DNA of 14,881 nt from Euryarchaeota archaeon UBA59 (GTDB lineage: Archaea > Thermoplasmatota > Poseidoniia > Poseidoniales > Thalassarchaeaceae). A program made the position numbers and the translations under genes. Below are positions 6,921 through 13,236 of the stretch, one piece after another. Location of the stretch: NCBI GenBank assembly GCA_002505495.1, contig DAVI01000011.1:15837-30717 (forward strand), read 5' to 3'. Below the pieces are notes generated by a model that saw only the letters and a list, made by a program, of their open reading frames with translations, made no database searches and was not told the origin of the DNA. Within the stretch, counting starts at the first letter, position 1, and each line of letters opens with the position of its first letter.

Positions 6921-7646
6921 TCACTCGTCTTCAAGTGGTTTTAGCCGGTTGATGTGACCTATTGTCTCATCGGGGGGCAACTCTCTGTAACCATCGATGT
7001 CGATGACCGCGATTTCGACTGCATCCTTGTTCAAGTCGTCGTCAAGGGATTCACGGAGCGCTTCCAAGCCGAGTTTGATTGCGGCGTTCATTGTCATGTT
7101 CTTCTTCCATTTCTTCTCGAAGAAATCAACCACCGTGTTGCGTCCACGACCGATAGCGCCACCGTGGTAAGATTGGTAGGCGCCACTCGGGTCAGTTTCG
7201 TAGAGGTGGATGCCATTATGATCGACCCCTGCTATCAGGAGAGCGGTTCCGAATGGACGGACGCCGCCGTATTGTGTGAAAGACTGCTTGAAGTCGCAGA
7301 TTTTCTTGGTTAGGATGTCGACTGGAACCCGGTCGTTGTAGGTGATTCTGTTCACTTGGCATTCTGTACGTGCACGAGAGACAAGTTGGCGGGCGTCAGC
7401 AACCAGTCCTGCGGTTGCAAACCCGATGTGCTCATCGATTTTATACACCTTGTCGATTGATTCTGGAAGGATGAGGCGGCTTGCGATTCGCTTGTCAACA
7501 ATGAGTATGACCCCGTCCCGGTACTTTAGTCCGACAGTGGTGGTCCCCCTCTTGACGGACTCTCGCGCGTACTCCACTTGGAACAGCCTCCCGTCGGGGC
7601 TGAATGTTGTGATTCCGTGGTCATATCCTCGTCCGCTCGGCTGCAT
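6921..7646 (-). CDS. psmA: Proteasome subunit alpha
   Basis: The alpha subunit of the 20S proteasome; it forms the outer heptameric rings, gates the substrate channel and docks the PAN/Cdc48 ATPases. 241 aa with the chosen start. The N-terminal gating region is textbook: Y-D-H-G-I-T-T-F-S-P-D-G-R-L-F-Q-V-E-Y-A at about 8-27. Further core signatures are G-F-A-T-A-G-L-V-A-D-A and P-F-G-T-A-L-L-I-A-G. The frame opens up to 57 bases earlier at a GTG, but ATG 7646 gives the canonical M-Q-P-S-G-R-G-Y-D N-terminus and has GGGAG (7651-7655) four bases upstream, so I reject the extension. No proteasome beta gene is in the window. It heads the superoperon and is divergent from the diphthamide-type gene. 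Confidence 0.97.
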   Translation of the reverse strand: MQPSGRGYDHGITTFSPDGRLFQVEYARESVKRGTTTVGLKYRDGVILIVDKRIASRLILPESIDKVYKIDEHIGFATAGLVADARQLVSRARTECQVNRITYNDRVPVDILTKKICDFKQSFTQYGGVRPFGTALLIAGVDHNGIHLYETDPSGAYQSYHGGAIGRGRNTVVDFFEKKWKKNMTMNAAIKLGLEALRESLDDDLNKDAVEIAVIDIDGYRELPPDETIGHINRLKPLEDE

Positions 7647-7677
7647 GTTGCTCCCAACGGCGGCTGTCGGTCGACCT

Positions 7678-7685
7678 CTTATGAA
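7678..7685 (-). promoter_or_regulatory. TATA-like element of the psmA superoperon promoter (tentative)
   Basis: The minus strand reads TTCATAAG, centred about 35 bases upstream of the psmA ATG; a start point 25-27 bases downstream would fall at the GGGAG Shine-Dalgarno site, the same geometry as seen before rrp4. The flanking spacer (7647-7827) also holds the palindrome GGTCGACC (7669-7676). Confidence 0.35.
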
Positions 7686-7699
7686 CCTTGACAGCCCCG

Positions 7700-7719
7700 C
7701 CACCCTCCATAGAGGGCGG
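7700..7719. repeat. Imperfect inverted repeat in the psmA/diphthamide-gene spacer
   Basis: CCCTC-CATA-GAGGG (7703-7716) extends outward past one mismatch to CC/GG pairs, giving seven pairs around a four-base loop. It lies upstream of the psmA TATA-like element within the 181-base divergent spacer, so it may be a regulator site; no other strong structure is visible in that spacer. Confidence 0.4.
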
Positions 7720-7827
7720 TAGGGATGAATGGCATCGCTACGAGTCTAACCAACTGAACTCTGCGAGCAGATAGTCACCCAATAATGAACGCCAGAATGT
7801 CATGGATTGGGGACGCTTTTTCATTAG

Positions 7828-8637
7828 GTGATGTGTCCGAGGCTCGTGCGCGTGCTAGTGCTGTCATCAGGTGGGAAGGATTCCTGCTACGCCGTATGGT
7901 GGGCGCTCCTACAAGGCTGGGAGGTCGCGGGCATTGTGACTGTCCGAGTTTCCGGAGATGATTCGATGATGTTTCAACTCCCTTCGACAGCCCTCGCCGG
8001 ACTTCAAGCAGCATCAGCTGGAATCCCTTGGCTGCCAGTCATCGTTTCGGGTGAGCCTGAGGTCGAAATAGGACAATTGGAAGCAGCCCTTCTCCCTCAG
8101 GTGAGGGGGATCGCTGGCTCACTCGACGAGGTTCATTCAAACAATTGGACAGAAGAGGAGTGGGCCACCTTTTGGCCGCCTAACTGGCCTCGCCCGGCGA
8201 ACCTGATGCGGATGCACAGTCAAACACCGATCGATGGACTTGTTTCCGGTGCGCTGCGCAGTGATTACCAACGCACCAGGCTCGATAGAATGGCGGAGCG
8301 GCTGGCCATCAAATCCTTCGCTCCGCTTTGGCATAACTCCGCCTCCAAACATATGCAAGACCTGCTCGAACAGCGATTCTTCATGATGCTGACTTCGGTG
8401 TCTGCGGATGGGCTAACAGAAGAGTGGGTCGGAAGAAGTCTGGACCAACAATCATTGGGAGAACTCGGAGTGGTGGCGGCACGGTATGGTTTCACTGTCG
8501 ATGGTGAAGGTGGTGAATTCGAAACAGCGGTGGTTTCCGCGCCGTGGATGAACTCTCGAATCACCATTGAAGGTGCGCCTCTTTGGCAGGGTCAACGAGG
8601 CCAATTTGGCATCGAAACTGCCTCACTAACCGAGTAA
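7828..8637 (+). CDS. dph6: Diphthine--ammonia ligase-type PP-loop ATP pyrophosphatase
   Basis: An adenine-nucleotide alpha-hydrolase-fold enzyme; the Dph6 family amidates diphthine on elongation factor 2 with ATP and ammonia. Evidence: PP-loop S-S-G-G-K-D-S at 13-19, the family motif G-A-L-R-S-D-Y-Q-R-T-R at 141-151 followed by P-L-W, and the C-terminal G-E-G-G-E-F-E-T motif at 226-233. At 269 aa it is longer than the roughly 225-residue archaeal norm; the excess lies between about 94 and 135, before the S-D-Y-Q-R motif, and is Trp-rich (N-N-W-T-E-E-E-W). The start is uncertain: GTG 7828, ATG 7831 and GTG 7846 are all possible, and the last gives the usual short N-terminus before the PP-loop. 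Other members of this fold modify tRNA or cofactors, so substrate assignment relies on the two C-terminal motifs. Confidence 0.88.
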   Translation: MMCPRLVRVLVLSSGGKDSCYAVWWALLQGWEVAGIVTVRVSGDDSMMFQLPSTALAGLQAASAGIPWLPVIVSGEPEVEIGQLEAALLPQVRGIAGSLDEVHSNNWTEEEWATFWPPNWPRPANLMRMHSQTPIDGLVSGALRSDYQRTRLDRMAERLAIKSFAPLWHNSASKHMQDLLEQRFFMMLTSVSADGLTEEWVGRSLDQQSLGELGVVAARYGFTVDGEGGEFETAVVSAPWMNSRITIEGAPLWQGQRGQFGIETASLTE

Positions 8638-8696
8638 TTCGGGTGCGGCACGCTCAAACGGAACCCCCGACTCGGCTATCATGAAAGGGTGTTGGG

Positions 8697-10049
8697 ATGC
8701 CACTCTGTCCACTCGATTACCGTTATGGCCGCGACTCTGTGAAAGAGATCTGGTCTGATGAAGGTCGCCACGCTCGCCAAATCGAGGTTGAGCGGGCCCT
8801 AATCTGGGCTCACAAGGAATTGGGTCGAGTCACTGAAGCTGACTACGACGCAGTCGCTGCCATCTCCAATCCGACAGCTGTCACGATAGAGAGAGTTCTG
8901 GAAATAGAGGCGGAAACGAAACACGACATCATGGCGCTCACCAAGGCGATGGCAGAACAGGCTGGCGACGCTGGTTGGTGCATCCACCTCGGCGCGACCA
9001 GCAACGACATCGTCGACTCTGCGGTCGCCATTCAGATTAGAGATTCAGTCACAATACAGCACGAAGTGCTCTGTCAATTGCTGACTACGATGGCTAACCT
9101 AGCGGAGCGAGAACGGGATACCGTGATGCTTGGGCGAACTCATGGTCAGGCTGCAGTCCCCATCACCTTCGGACTGAAAGTCGCAGTTTGGGTGGATGAA
9201 TTTCGTCGCCATCTCCTACGACTTGCTCAGATGTCACCGCGCGTCTGCGTTGGCAAGTTCCTCGGAGCTGTGGGAACAGGGGCAGCCCAAGGAGAAAATG
9301 CCCGCGAGTTGCAGGCACTGATACTCACTCACCTTGGACTCGGTGTCCCACTGGTGACAACCCAAGTGGTCGGTAGGGACCGCTACATCGAATGGGTTTC
9401 GTGGATGGCAAATGTCGCCACCAGCGTTGAGAAGGTACTCACAGAAGTCAGAAACCTGCAGCGAACCGAAATAGCAGAAGTTGCAGAGGCGTTTGATGTC
9501 GAGAAGCAGGTCGGCTCCTCGACCATGGCTCACAAGAGAAACCCAATCACGGCTGAAAACGCCTGCGGACTCGCAAGGATTGTCCGCTCGATGGTCATGC
9601 CCACATGGGAAAACGCCATCCTTTGGCATGAGAGGGACCTCGCTAACTCCAGTGCTGAGCGGTTCACCCTCTCCCACTCTGTCGTGCTTCTCGATGACGT
9701 GCTCGTAAAAACTGATCAGGTTCTCGGAAAGTTGGTCGTCGACGCTCCTAGAATGCTCGCTAACATCGAGTCACAAAATGGACTCGTGATGGCAGAGAAG
9801 GTCATGATTGCCCTAGTTGACAAGGGGATGCCTAGGGATGAGGCGCACGAAGTGCTGCGCTCAGCCTCGATGGAGGCGCTAGCCTCCGGTACTCATCTTG
9901 AGGACATCTGCGCTCGGACGCCTGCAATCACGGCGCTGTTCGATGGTGACGAGCTGCACGGTTTATTTGACCCTGCAAGTCACTTGGGAGTCTCGGGAGA
10001 ATTGGTTGACGAAACCGTCGCGCTTGCTCGACAAGCCATCGGGGAATAG
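8697..10049 (+). CDS. purB: Adenylosuccinate lyase
   Basis: Acts twice in purine synthesis: it cleaves SAICAR to AICAR and adenylosuccinate to AMP, releasing fumarate. 450 aa, standard. Conserved elements of the fumarase/aspartase superfamily are all present: E-T-x-H-D at 73-77 (H76), G-A-T-S-N-D at 99-104, G-R-T-H-G-Q at 146-151 (H149, the general acid in characterised enzymes), and the mobile signature loop G-S-S-T-M-A-H-K-R-N-P at 273-283. The loop has Ala-His where many superfamily members have Pro-x, a normal variant in PurB. ATG start with AGGGTG a few bases upstream; 59 bases separate it from the preceding gene, so co-transcription is likely but not certain. Confidence 0.97.
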   Translation: MPLCPLDYRYGRDSVKEIWSDEGRHARQIEVERALIWAHKELGRVTEADYDAVAAISNPTAVTIERVLEIEAETKHDIMALTKAMAEQAGDAGWCIHLGATSNDIVDSAVAIQIRDSVTIQHEVLCQLLTTMANLAERERDTVMLGRTHGQAAVPITFGLKVAVWVDEFRRHLLRLAQMSPRVCVGKFLGAVGTGAAQGENARELQALILTHLGLGVPLVTTQVVGRDRYIEWVSWMANVATSVEKVLTEVRNLQRTEIAEVAEAFDVEKQVGSSTMAHKRNPITAENACGLARIVRSMVMPTWENAILWHERDLANSSAERFTLSHSVVLLDDVLVKTDQVLGKLVVDAPRMLANIESQNGLVMAEKVMIALVDKGMPRDEAHEVLRSASMEALASGTHLEDICARTPAITALFDGDELHGLFDPASHLGVSGELVDETVALARQAIGE

Positions 10050-10110
10050 AGAATCTTCACGCCGAGCACAAGGCTGCTCTATCGTCGGACCTTGGGATTG
10101 GCGATTGAAA

Positions 10111-10332
10111 TCAGAAGAGAATCATCGCCAAGCCGAGGAAGGTACCTGTCACGGTGGCGGTAATCACCAAAAGAAGAATCATCGCCTGTGGACCATACTG
10201 ATTCCTATCCCTCAAAGCGGTTCCAATCAAACCGTGTTTTGAGAGAGCGGCCCTCAAGCCACCCTCTTCGATTTCTTCGTATGGCGGAGGGTCCCTACGC
10301 GAAATCCTCTCACCCTCGCGTACCCCGGCCAT
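10111..10332 (-). CDS. Small C-terminally anchored membrane protein
   Basis: 73 aa. Residues 1-49 are polar and charged (R-R-D-P-P-P-Y-E-E-I-E-E-G-G), with an amphipathic piece (G-L-R-A-A-L-S-K-H-G-L-I), and 50-73 form one hydrophobic segment reaching the C-terminus (about MILLLVITATVTGTFLGLAM). Coding support: ATG start with GGGGTGA four bases upstream, a TATA-like element further upstream, and a clean single-helix architecture. The layout, a cytosolic head with a Gly-Leu-Ile element and Gly-Pro just before a C-terminal helix, resembles archaeal SecG/Sec61-beta, but I cannot align the conserved core confidently. The product is therefore left unassigned. Confidence 0.65.
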   Translation of the reverse strand: MAGVREGERISRRDPPPYEEIEEGGLRAALSKHGLIGTALRDRNQYGPQAMILLLVITATVTGTFLGLAMILF

Positions 10333-10381
10333 GAGTCACCCCAACAGCCGCTCCATGATAGCGATTGCCGAACACCCCCCC

Positions 10382-10391
10382 TTCAATAAAC
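10382..10391 (-). promoter_or_regulatory. TATA-like element in the 10333-10426 divergent spacer (tentative)
   Basis: The minus strand reads GTTTATTGAA, centred about 55 bases upstream of the small membrane-protein ATG, leaving a leader of about 28 bases that includes its Shine-Dalgarno site. For the plus-strand gene the same AT-rich box is 40 bases before the GTG start, so its use there is less clear. Confidence 0.35.
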
Positions 10392-10426
10392 TCAGAGTTC
10401 AAGAACCACCGAGGTGAGCCGTTACC

Positions 10427-11035
10427 GTGTCCCTCCCCCTTCTCGACGGTCTGGTCCATCTCGCAGTCGCCAGCGGTTGCGGCGGGACGACCCTTGGATT
10501 GCAGTGTGTACGGCGTGAATTGGAGTCTGGCGGCCGAGCCATTTGGGTCTCACCAGAATCTCCCAATCCAGACAGGTTTCGCCAATTACTCCATTCGATT
10601 CCATTGAGCAGTCTCTCCAAACTGCATCTCTTCCCTTGTGGGGATGCCATCTCAACAGGGGTTGACGCTGCTGGTAGACTCTCGAATACCCTTGATACAT
10701 CACTCATCGTAATCGATGATTGGACCTCTCGAAGCGGCCATGTCGATCCAATGGCTGCTTCGGCAATCTCTGAACTTGTGAAGTCCATGCCTGAGAATCC
10801 GCCAAACCTTCTCGTCATATCGGCACTCTATGAGGATGCATCAGGGGAGGAGACTTGGAAGGTACGAGGGCGTGGAAAGTTAGAGGAATGCGGGTGTCGG
10901 ACTTGGTTGTTGACGGTCGAGGAAGGGGGGCACCAACGGCGACAGTTGGACACCGGCCAAGAAAAACTCTCACTGATTTTAGGTGACGGCGGATTCAAAG
11001 CGCGTTCTCACTCTTCTTCGAGTACCAAGCCTTGA
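10427..11035 (+). CDS. RecA/KaiC-fold protein with a degenerate Walker A motif
   Basis: No exact family recognised. The N-terminal half follows the RecA/RadB/KaiC core pattern: a hydrophobic strand into a P-loop-like A-S-G-C-G-G-T-T-L (15-23), a helix, G-G-R-A-I-W-V-S-P-E-S (35-45, matching the strand that normally ends in an acidic residue), P-x-R-F-R-Q-L-L, and a Walker B-like strand S-L-I-V-I-D-D (92-98). The Walker A lysine is absent: the G-K-T triplet reads G-T-T. Nucleotide hydrolysis is therefore doubtful, and a structural or regulatory paralogue of RadB is one possibility. GTG start with a good GAGGTGA (10411-10417) nine bases upstream. The Ser-rich C-terminus (S-H-S-S-S-S-T) overlaps the convergent small membrane-protein gene by 28 bases. 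Confidence 0.8.
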   Translation: MSLPLLDGLVHLAVASGCGGTTLGLQCVRRELESGGRAIWVSPESPNPDRFRQLLHSIPLSSLSKLHLFPCGDAISTGVDAAGRLSNTLDTSLIVIDDWTSRSGHVDPMAASAISELVKSMPENPPNLLVISALYEDASGEETWKVRGRGKLEECGCRTWLLTVEEGGHQRRQLDTGQEKLSLILGDGGFKARSHSSSSTKP

Positions 11036-11271
11036 GCCTCTGCTGCGGAGGCCAGTACATCGGCCATCTGCTCTAGTGCATCATCGTCAGGTTCGTCAAA
11101 CTGAGTCGGGTTCTTTGCTCCTCCAGTCAACTCATCGGAGCCAGCGACCGCTGGGGCGTTTTCTATTGCGGCAATCGCTTGGTTCCTTTTCACAATAAGC
11201 CAAATCACATAGAAGAGACCGATTGTGAGTAGCCCCAATCCGATGTAACTCAAGGTCAACGCTTCTGCCAT
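11008..11271 (-). CDS. Small N-terminally anchored membrane protein, acidic tail
   Basis: 87 aa, unrecognised. One membrane segment at about residues 7-27 (LSYIGLGLLTIGLFYVIWLI) is followed by a positively charged stop (V-K-R-N) and then a Gly/Pro/Asp-rich, acidic soluble tail (about 32-87) ending E-E-E with a predicted helix (A-L-E-Q-M-A-D-V-L-A-S-A-A-E-A). The positive-inside rule puts the tail in the cytosol. ATG start with AAGAGG five bases upstream; 27 bases after the tiaS stop, so it is probably the last gene of that operon. Its 3' end overlaps the RecA-fold gene on the other strand. No function can be read from the sequence. Confidence 0.72.
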   Translation of the reverse strand: MAEALTLSYIGLGLLTIGLFYVIWLIVKRNQAIAAIENAPAVAGSDELTGGAKNPTQFDEPDDDALEQMADVLASAAEAQGLVLEEE

Positions 11272-11298
11272 GAAGCCTCTTGGATGGCCGAAAGGGGA

Positions 11299-12528
11299 TT
11301 ACACCTTCGGCTCGCGGTTCAGTGGTCGTGCGAGATGACGACGCTGAGAGATTGGCGGCTCCACCCACGCGCCTTCATCACCAATAGTGGTAGAAAGCCA
11401 GTGAGAATGAGATTGGTTGGAACATGATGGGCAGGTCAGTGGTTGTCCTCGTCCCTTTCGTCTGAATCGACTGCCGCAATCACAGATGGGGCGGTTTTCA
11501 ATCCTCGGTACAGCGTCATCGACGCGCAGGTTCTCAAGGTGGATGGATCCATCGGGTGAAACAGTCCCTCTCCAACTCAACCGGTCACCAGGTTGGGAAG
11601 CGCGCAGTAGGCGATTCACTTGCCCCCCCTCGGAAAAGGCGACCAAAGTGCAATGTGAGAGGCCGTCGAATACTTCGACACTAGCATGTCCACCTTTTCG
11701 GTCAATCACTGAGGCAATCGTCACGCCAGAGTCGTCCGATAGAAGGTGGTCGCCGGTCGCTTGGTTACTCATGTGCACTCGCATGGCGATGCTACTCTCA
11801 ACGCCATCCTGTCTCTGCAACCACTCGTGAGCAGAACCAGCTGACTCTTCATCTTCGGCCCTGATTCCATATAGAACGGGGCACGGAGTACGAGGAGCGA
11901 TGAAACTGCGGAATGCATTCGGGTCTCGATTCAAAATGGTTTGAGGAAACTTGTCTGACATGGCATTGACTGAATCAACTGGTACTCTCCTTTCTGTCCC
12001 GATGTTCTGTGCCGCCCGCCACGCGGTAGCCTCCCAAGTCCAATCACGGTCGGCAGGCCAGGCGATTGCCGAACTCGCTCCGACCACGCCATCGATTCTA
12101 CCGATCGTCCAGACTTGGACCTCAGATTGCTCGCGCAGAGCGTCTAGCCTTTCCTGTGGTTCGACCCAATTGCGGACAGCTGCCCAATACCACTCTCTGG
12201 AGAATTGTCTCTTGCTCCAAATTAGTGTGGGGGAAGGTGTAGAACCGTCATCGGGATGAGTCAGTTGATTGAGATGTTTGAACCGTTCAGAAAACCACTC
12301 GCCCAAAATAAGGTGTAATTCAGCCTCCCGGTAACCCTCCTCTATTTCCGCGGAGAGCGCGGCATTGCCTCGGGTGCGCCGCGGGGCGTGCGGCCACAAC
12401 CTTACTAGACGGGGAGCGCCGACGATGGCGAATCCTTTACTTTCAAGATGTGAAAGTAGTAGGTTCATTTCCCAAGTTGTGCAGCCGCCTTCAGGTGAGT
12501 CGGTATCATCCAACCCCAGCCAACCCAT
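11299..12528 (-). CDS. tiaS: tRNA(Ile2) 2-agmatinylcytidine synthetase TiaS
   Basis: Archaeal enzyme that uses ATP and agmatine to convert C34 of tRNA-Ile(CAU) to agmatidine, so that it reads AUA instead of AUG. 409 aa, the usual size. Evidence: the family's N-terminal signature G-L-D-D-T-D-S-P-E-G-G-C-T-T (5-18), R-L-V-R-L-W-P-x-A-P-x-R-T-R-G-N downstream, a G-V-V-G-A-S-S-A-I segment, an OB-fold-like region near 290-335, and a C-terminal zinc ribbon with C349, C351, C366 and C369. The frame opens at a TTG four codons earlier, but ATG 12528 gives the canonical M-G-W-L-G-L-D-D start with a GGGGA-type site upstream. It lies 54 bases after the gmhB-like stop, in the same direction. It implies that a tRNA-Ile(CAU) gene exists elsewhere in the genome. 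Confidence 0.96.
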   Translation of the reverse strand: MGWLGLDDTDSPEGGCTTWEMNLLLSHLESKGFAIVGAPRLVRLWPHAPRRTRGNAALSAEIEEGYREAELHLILGEWFSERFKHLNQLTHPDDGSTPSPTLIWSKRQFSREWYWAAVRNWVEPQERLDALREQSEVQVWTIGRIDGVVGASSAIAWPADRDWTWEATAWRAAQNIGTERRVPVDSVNAMSDKFPQTILNRDPNAFRSFIAPRTPCPVLYGIRAEDEESAGSAHEWLQRQDGVESSIAMRVHMSNQATGDHLLSDDSGVTIASVIDRKGGHASVEVFDGLSHCTLVAFSEGGQVNRLLRASQPGDRLSWRGTVSPDGSIHLENLRVDDAVPRIENRPICDCGSRFRRKGRGQPLTCPSCSNQSHSHWLSTTIGDEGAWVEPPISQRRHLARPLNREPKV

Positions 12529-12582
12529 GCAAGTCCCCAATCCTTACTGGCTCTTGAGGGCTCTCCTGTTGCTGGGCGACTG

Positions 12583-13227
12583 TTAGTAGTCACCCGTATC
12601 AGAATCATCGAGAACTCGTGAGAGCACGTCAACTAGACCGGTTCTTCCATCGCAACGGAATGTTCTGACTCCGTGGGCGACACCTGCTTCGTCATCTGCC
12701 CGCCGGTCTCCAACCATGAAGGAGCGACCCTCATCTCGGACAGTGTAATCGGGTCCGTAATCGAAATGCTCCACACCGCTCCCCTCCTTCGCCGCATCGA
12801 ATAGTTGCCTGCCTGCTTGCAGCATTCCAGGGCGGCCTTTTCGAGACCACGCCCCCTCCCAAGGGGCGTATGGACTGTACAGTATGAGGTCTAGATGAGC
12901 GTCTGGGTCTTGCATCAGAAGGGCCTTCTGAAGGGCTGAGTTGACTGAGGCGAGTATCTGATGTCCCCACAATCCACGGCCTATTGGCGACTGGTTGGTG
13001 ACGATGCAGACGCGGAATCCGGCACTTCGAATTTTTCCAACGCTCTGGCCTGATTCGGGGAAGACATCTAACTCCGACACTCCGTTGATGTAATCCTCGC
13101 TGCCGATGTTGAGGACCCCGTCTCGGTCGAGGAATGCGATATCCCCCTCCCATTCCACCCCACTTGGCATCGGGGGAAGATCGACCGGCTCACCCAACTC
13201 GGATAAATGACGATGTGGTAACAGCAC
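12583..13227 (-). CDS. gmhB: GmhB-like HAD-family phosphatase
   Basis: A HAD phosphatase of the D,D-heptose 1,7-bisphosphate phosphatase / histidinol-phosphatase group. Motifs: F-L-D-R-D-G-V-L-N at 32-40 with nucleophile D34 and acid/base D36, V-T-N-Q-S at 76-80, K130 in S-R-K-G-R-P-G, and V-G-D-R-R-A-D-D at 172-179 for Mg2+. 214 aa, near normal. Odd point: the zinc loop of bacterial GmhB (C-x-H ... C-x-C before R-K-P) has lost all its ligands here (Y-S-P-Y ... A-W-S-R-K), so this is a zinc-less variant and its substrate may differ. GTG start; its Shine-Dalgarno GAGGCGG overlaps the stop of the preceding isomerase gene (ATGAGGCGG), indicating tight coupling. That pairing is the main reason for preferring a heptose phosphate over histidinol phosphate. 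Confidence 0.82.
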   Translation of the reverse strand: MLLPHRHLSELGEPVDLPPMPSGVEWEGDIAFLDRDGVLNIGSEDYINGVSELDVFPESGQSVGKIRSAGFRVCIVTNQSPIGRGLWGHQILASVNSALQKALLMQDPDAHLDLILYSPYAPWEGAWSRKGRPGMLQAGRQLFDAAKEGSGVEHFDYGPDYTVRDEGRSFMVGDRRADDEAGVAHGVRTFRCDGRTGLVDVLSRVLDDSDTGDY

Positions 13228-13236
13228 AGAACCGCC

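Noticed and set aside
7647..7703. 19-residue N-terminal extension of the proteasome alpha subunit
   Set aside because: GTG start without a ribosome site; the internal ATG gives the canonical gating N-terminus with GGGAG upstream.
7775..8014. 79-aa minus-strand open frame in the psmA/diphthamide-gene spacer
   Set aside because: Mostly overlaps the PP-loop enzyme in antisense, and has no domain or ribosome site; the spacer is better read as a divergent promoter.
9234..9677. 147-aa open frame on the minus strand inside purB
   Set aside because: Fully antisense to a well-conserved enzyme; no Shine-Dalgarno site or recognisable domain. It is a shadow of purB codon bias.
10064..10079. GAGCA-N6-TGCTC stem between purB and the small membrane-protein gene as a terminator
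   Set aside because: Only five pairs and no following T-run on either strand; too weak to call.
11417..11830. 137-aa open frame on the plus strand inside tiaS
   Set aside because: Antisense to a clear tiaS gene; low-complexity Ser/Arg/Pro composition, no domain.
12549..12564. Direct repeat GGCTCT-TGAG-GGCTCT between the gmhB-like gene and tiaS
   Set aside because: Six-base repeats this short are expected by chance; no promoter feature nearby supports an operator.
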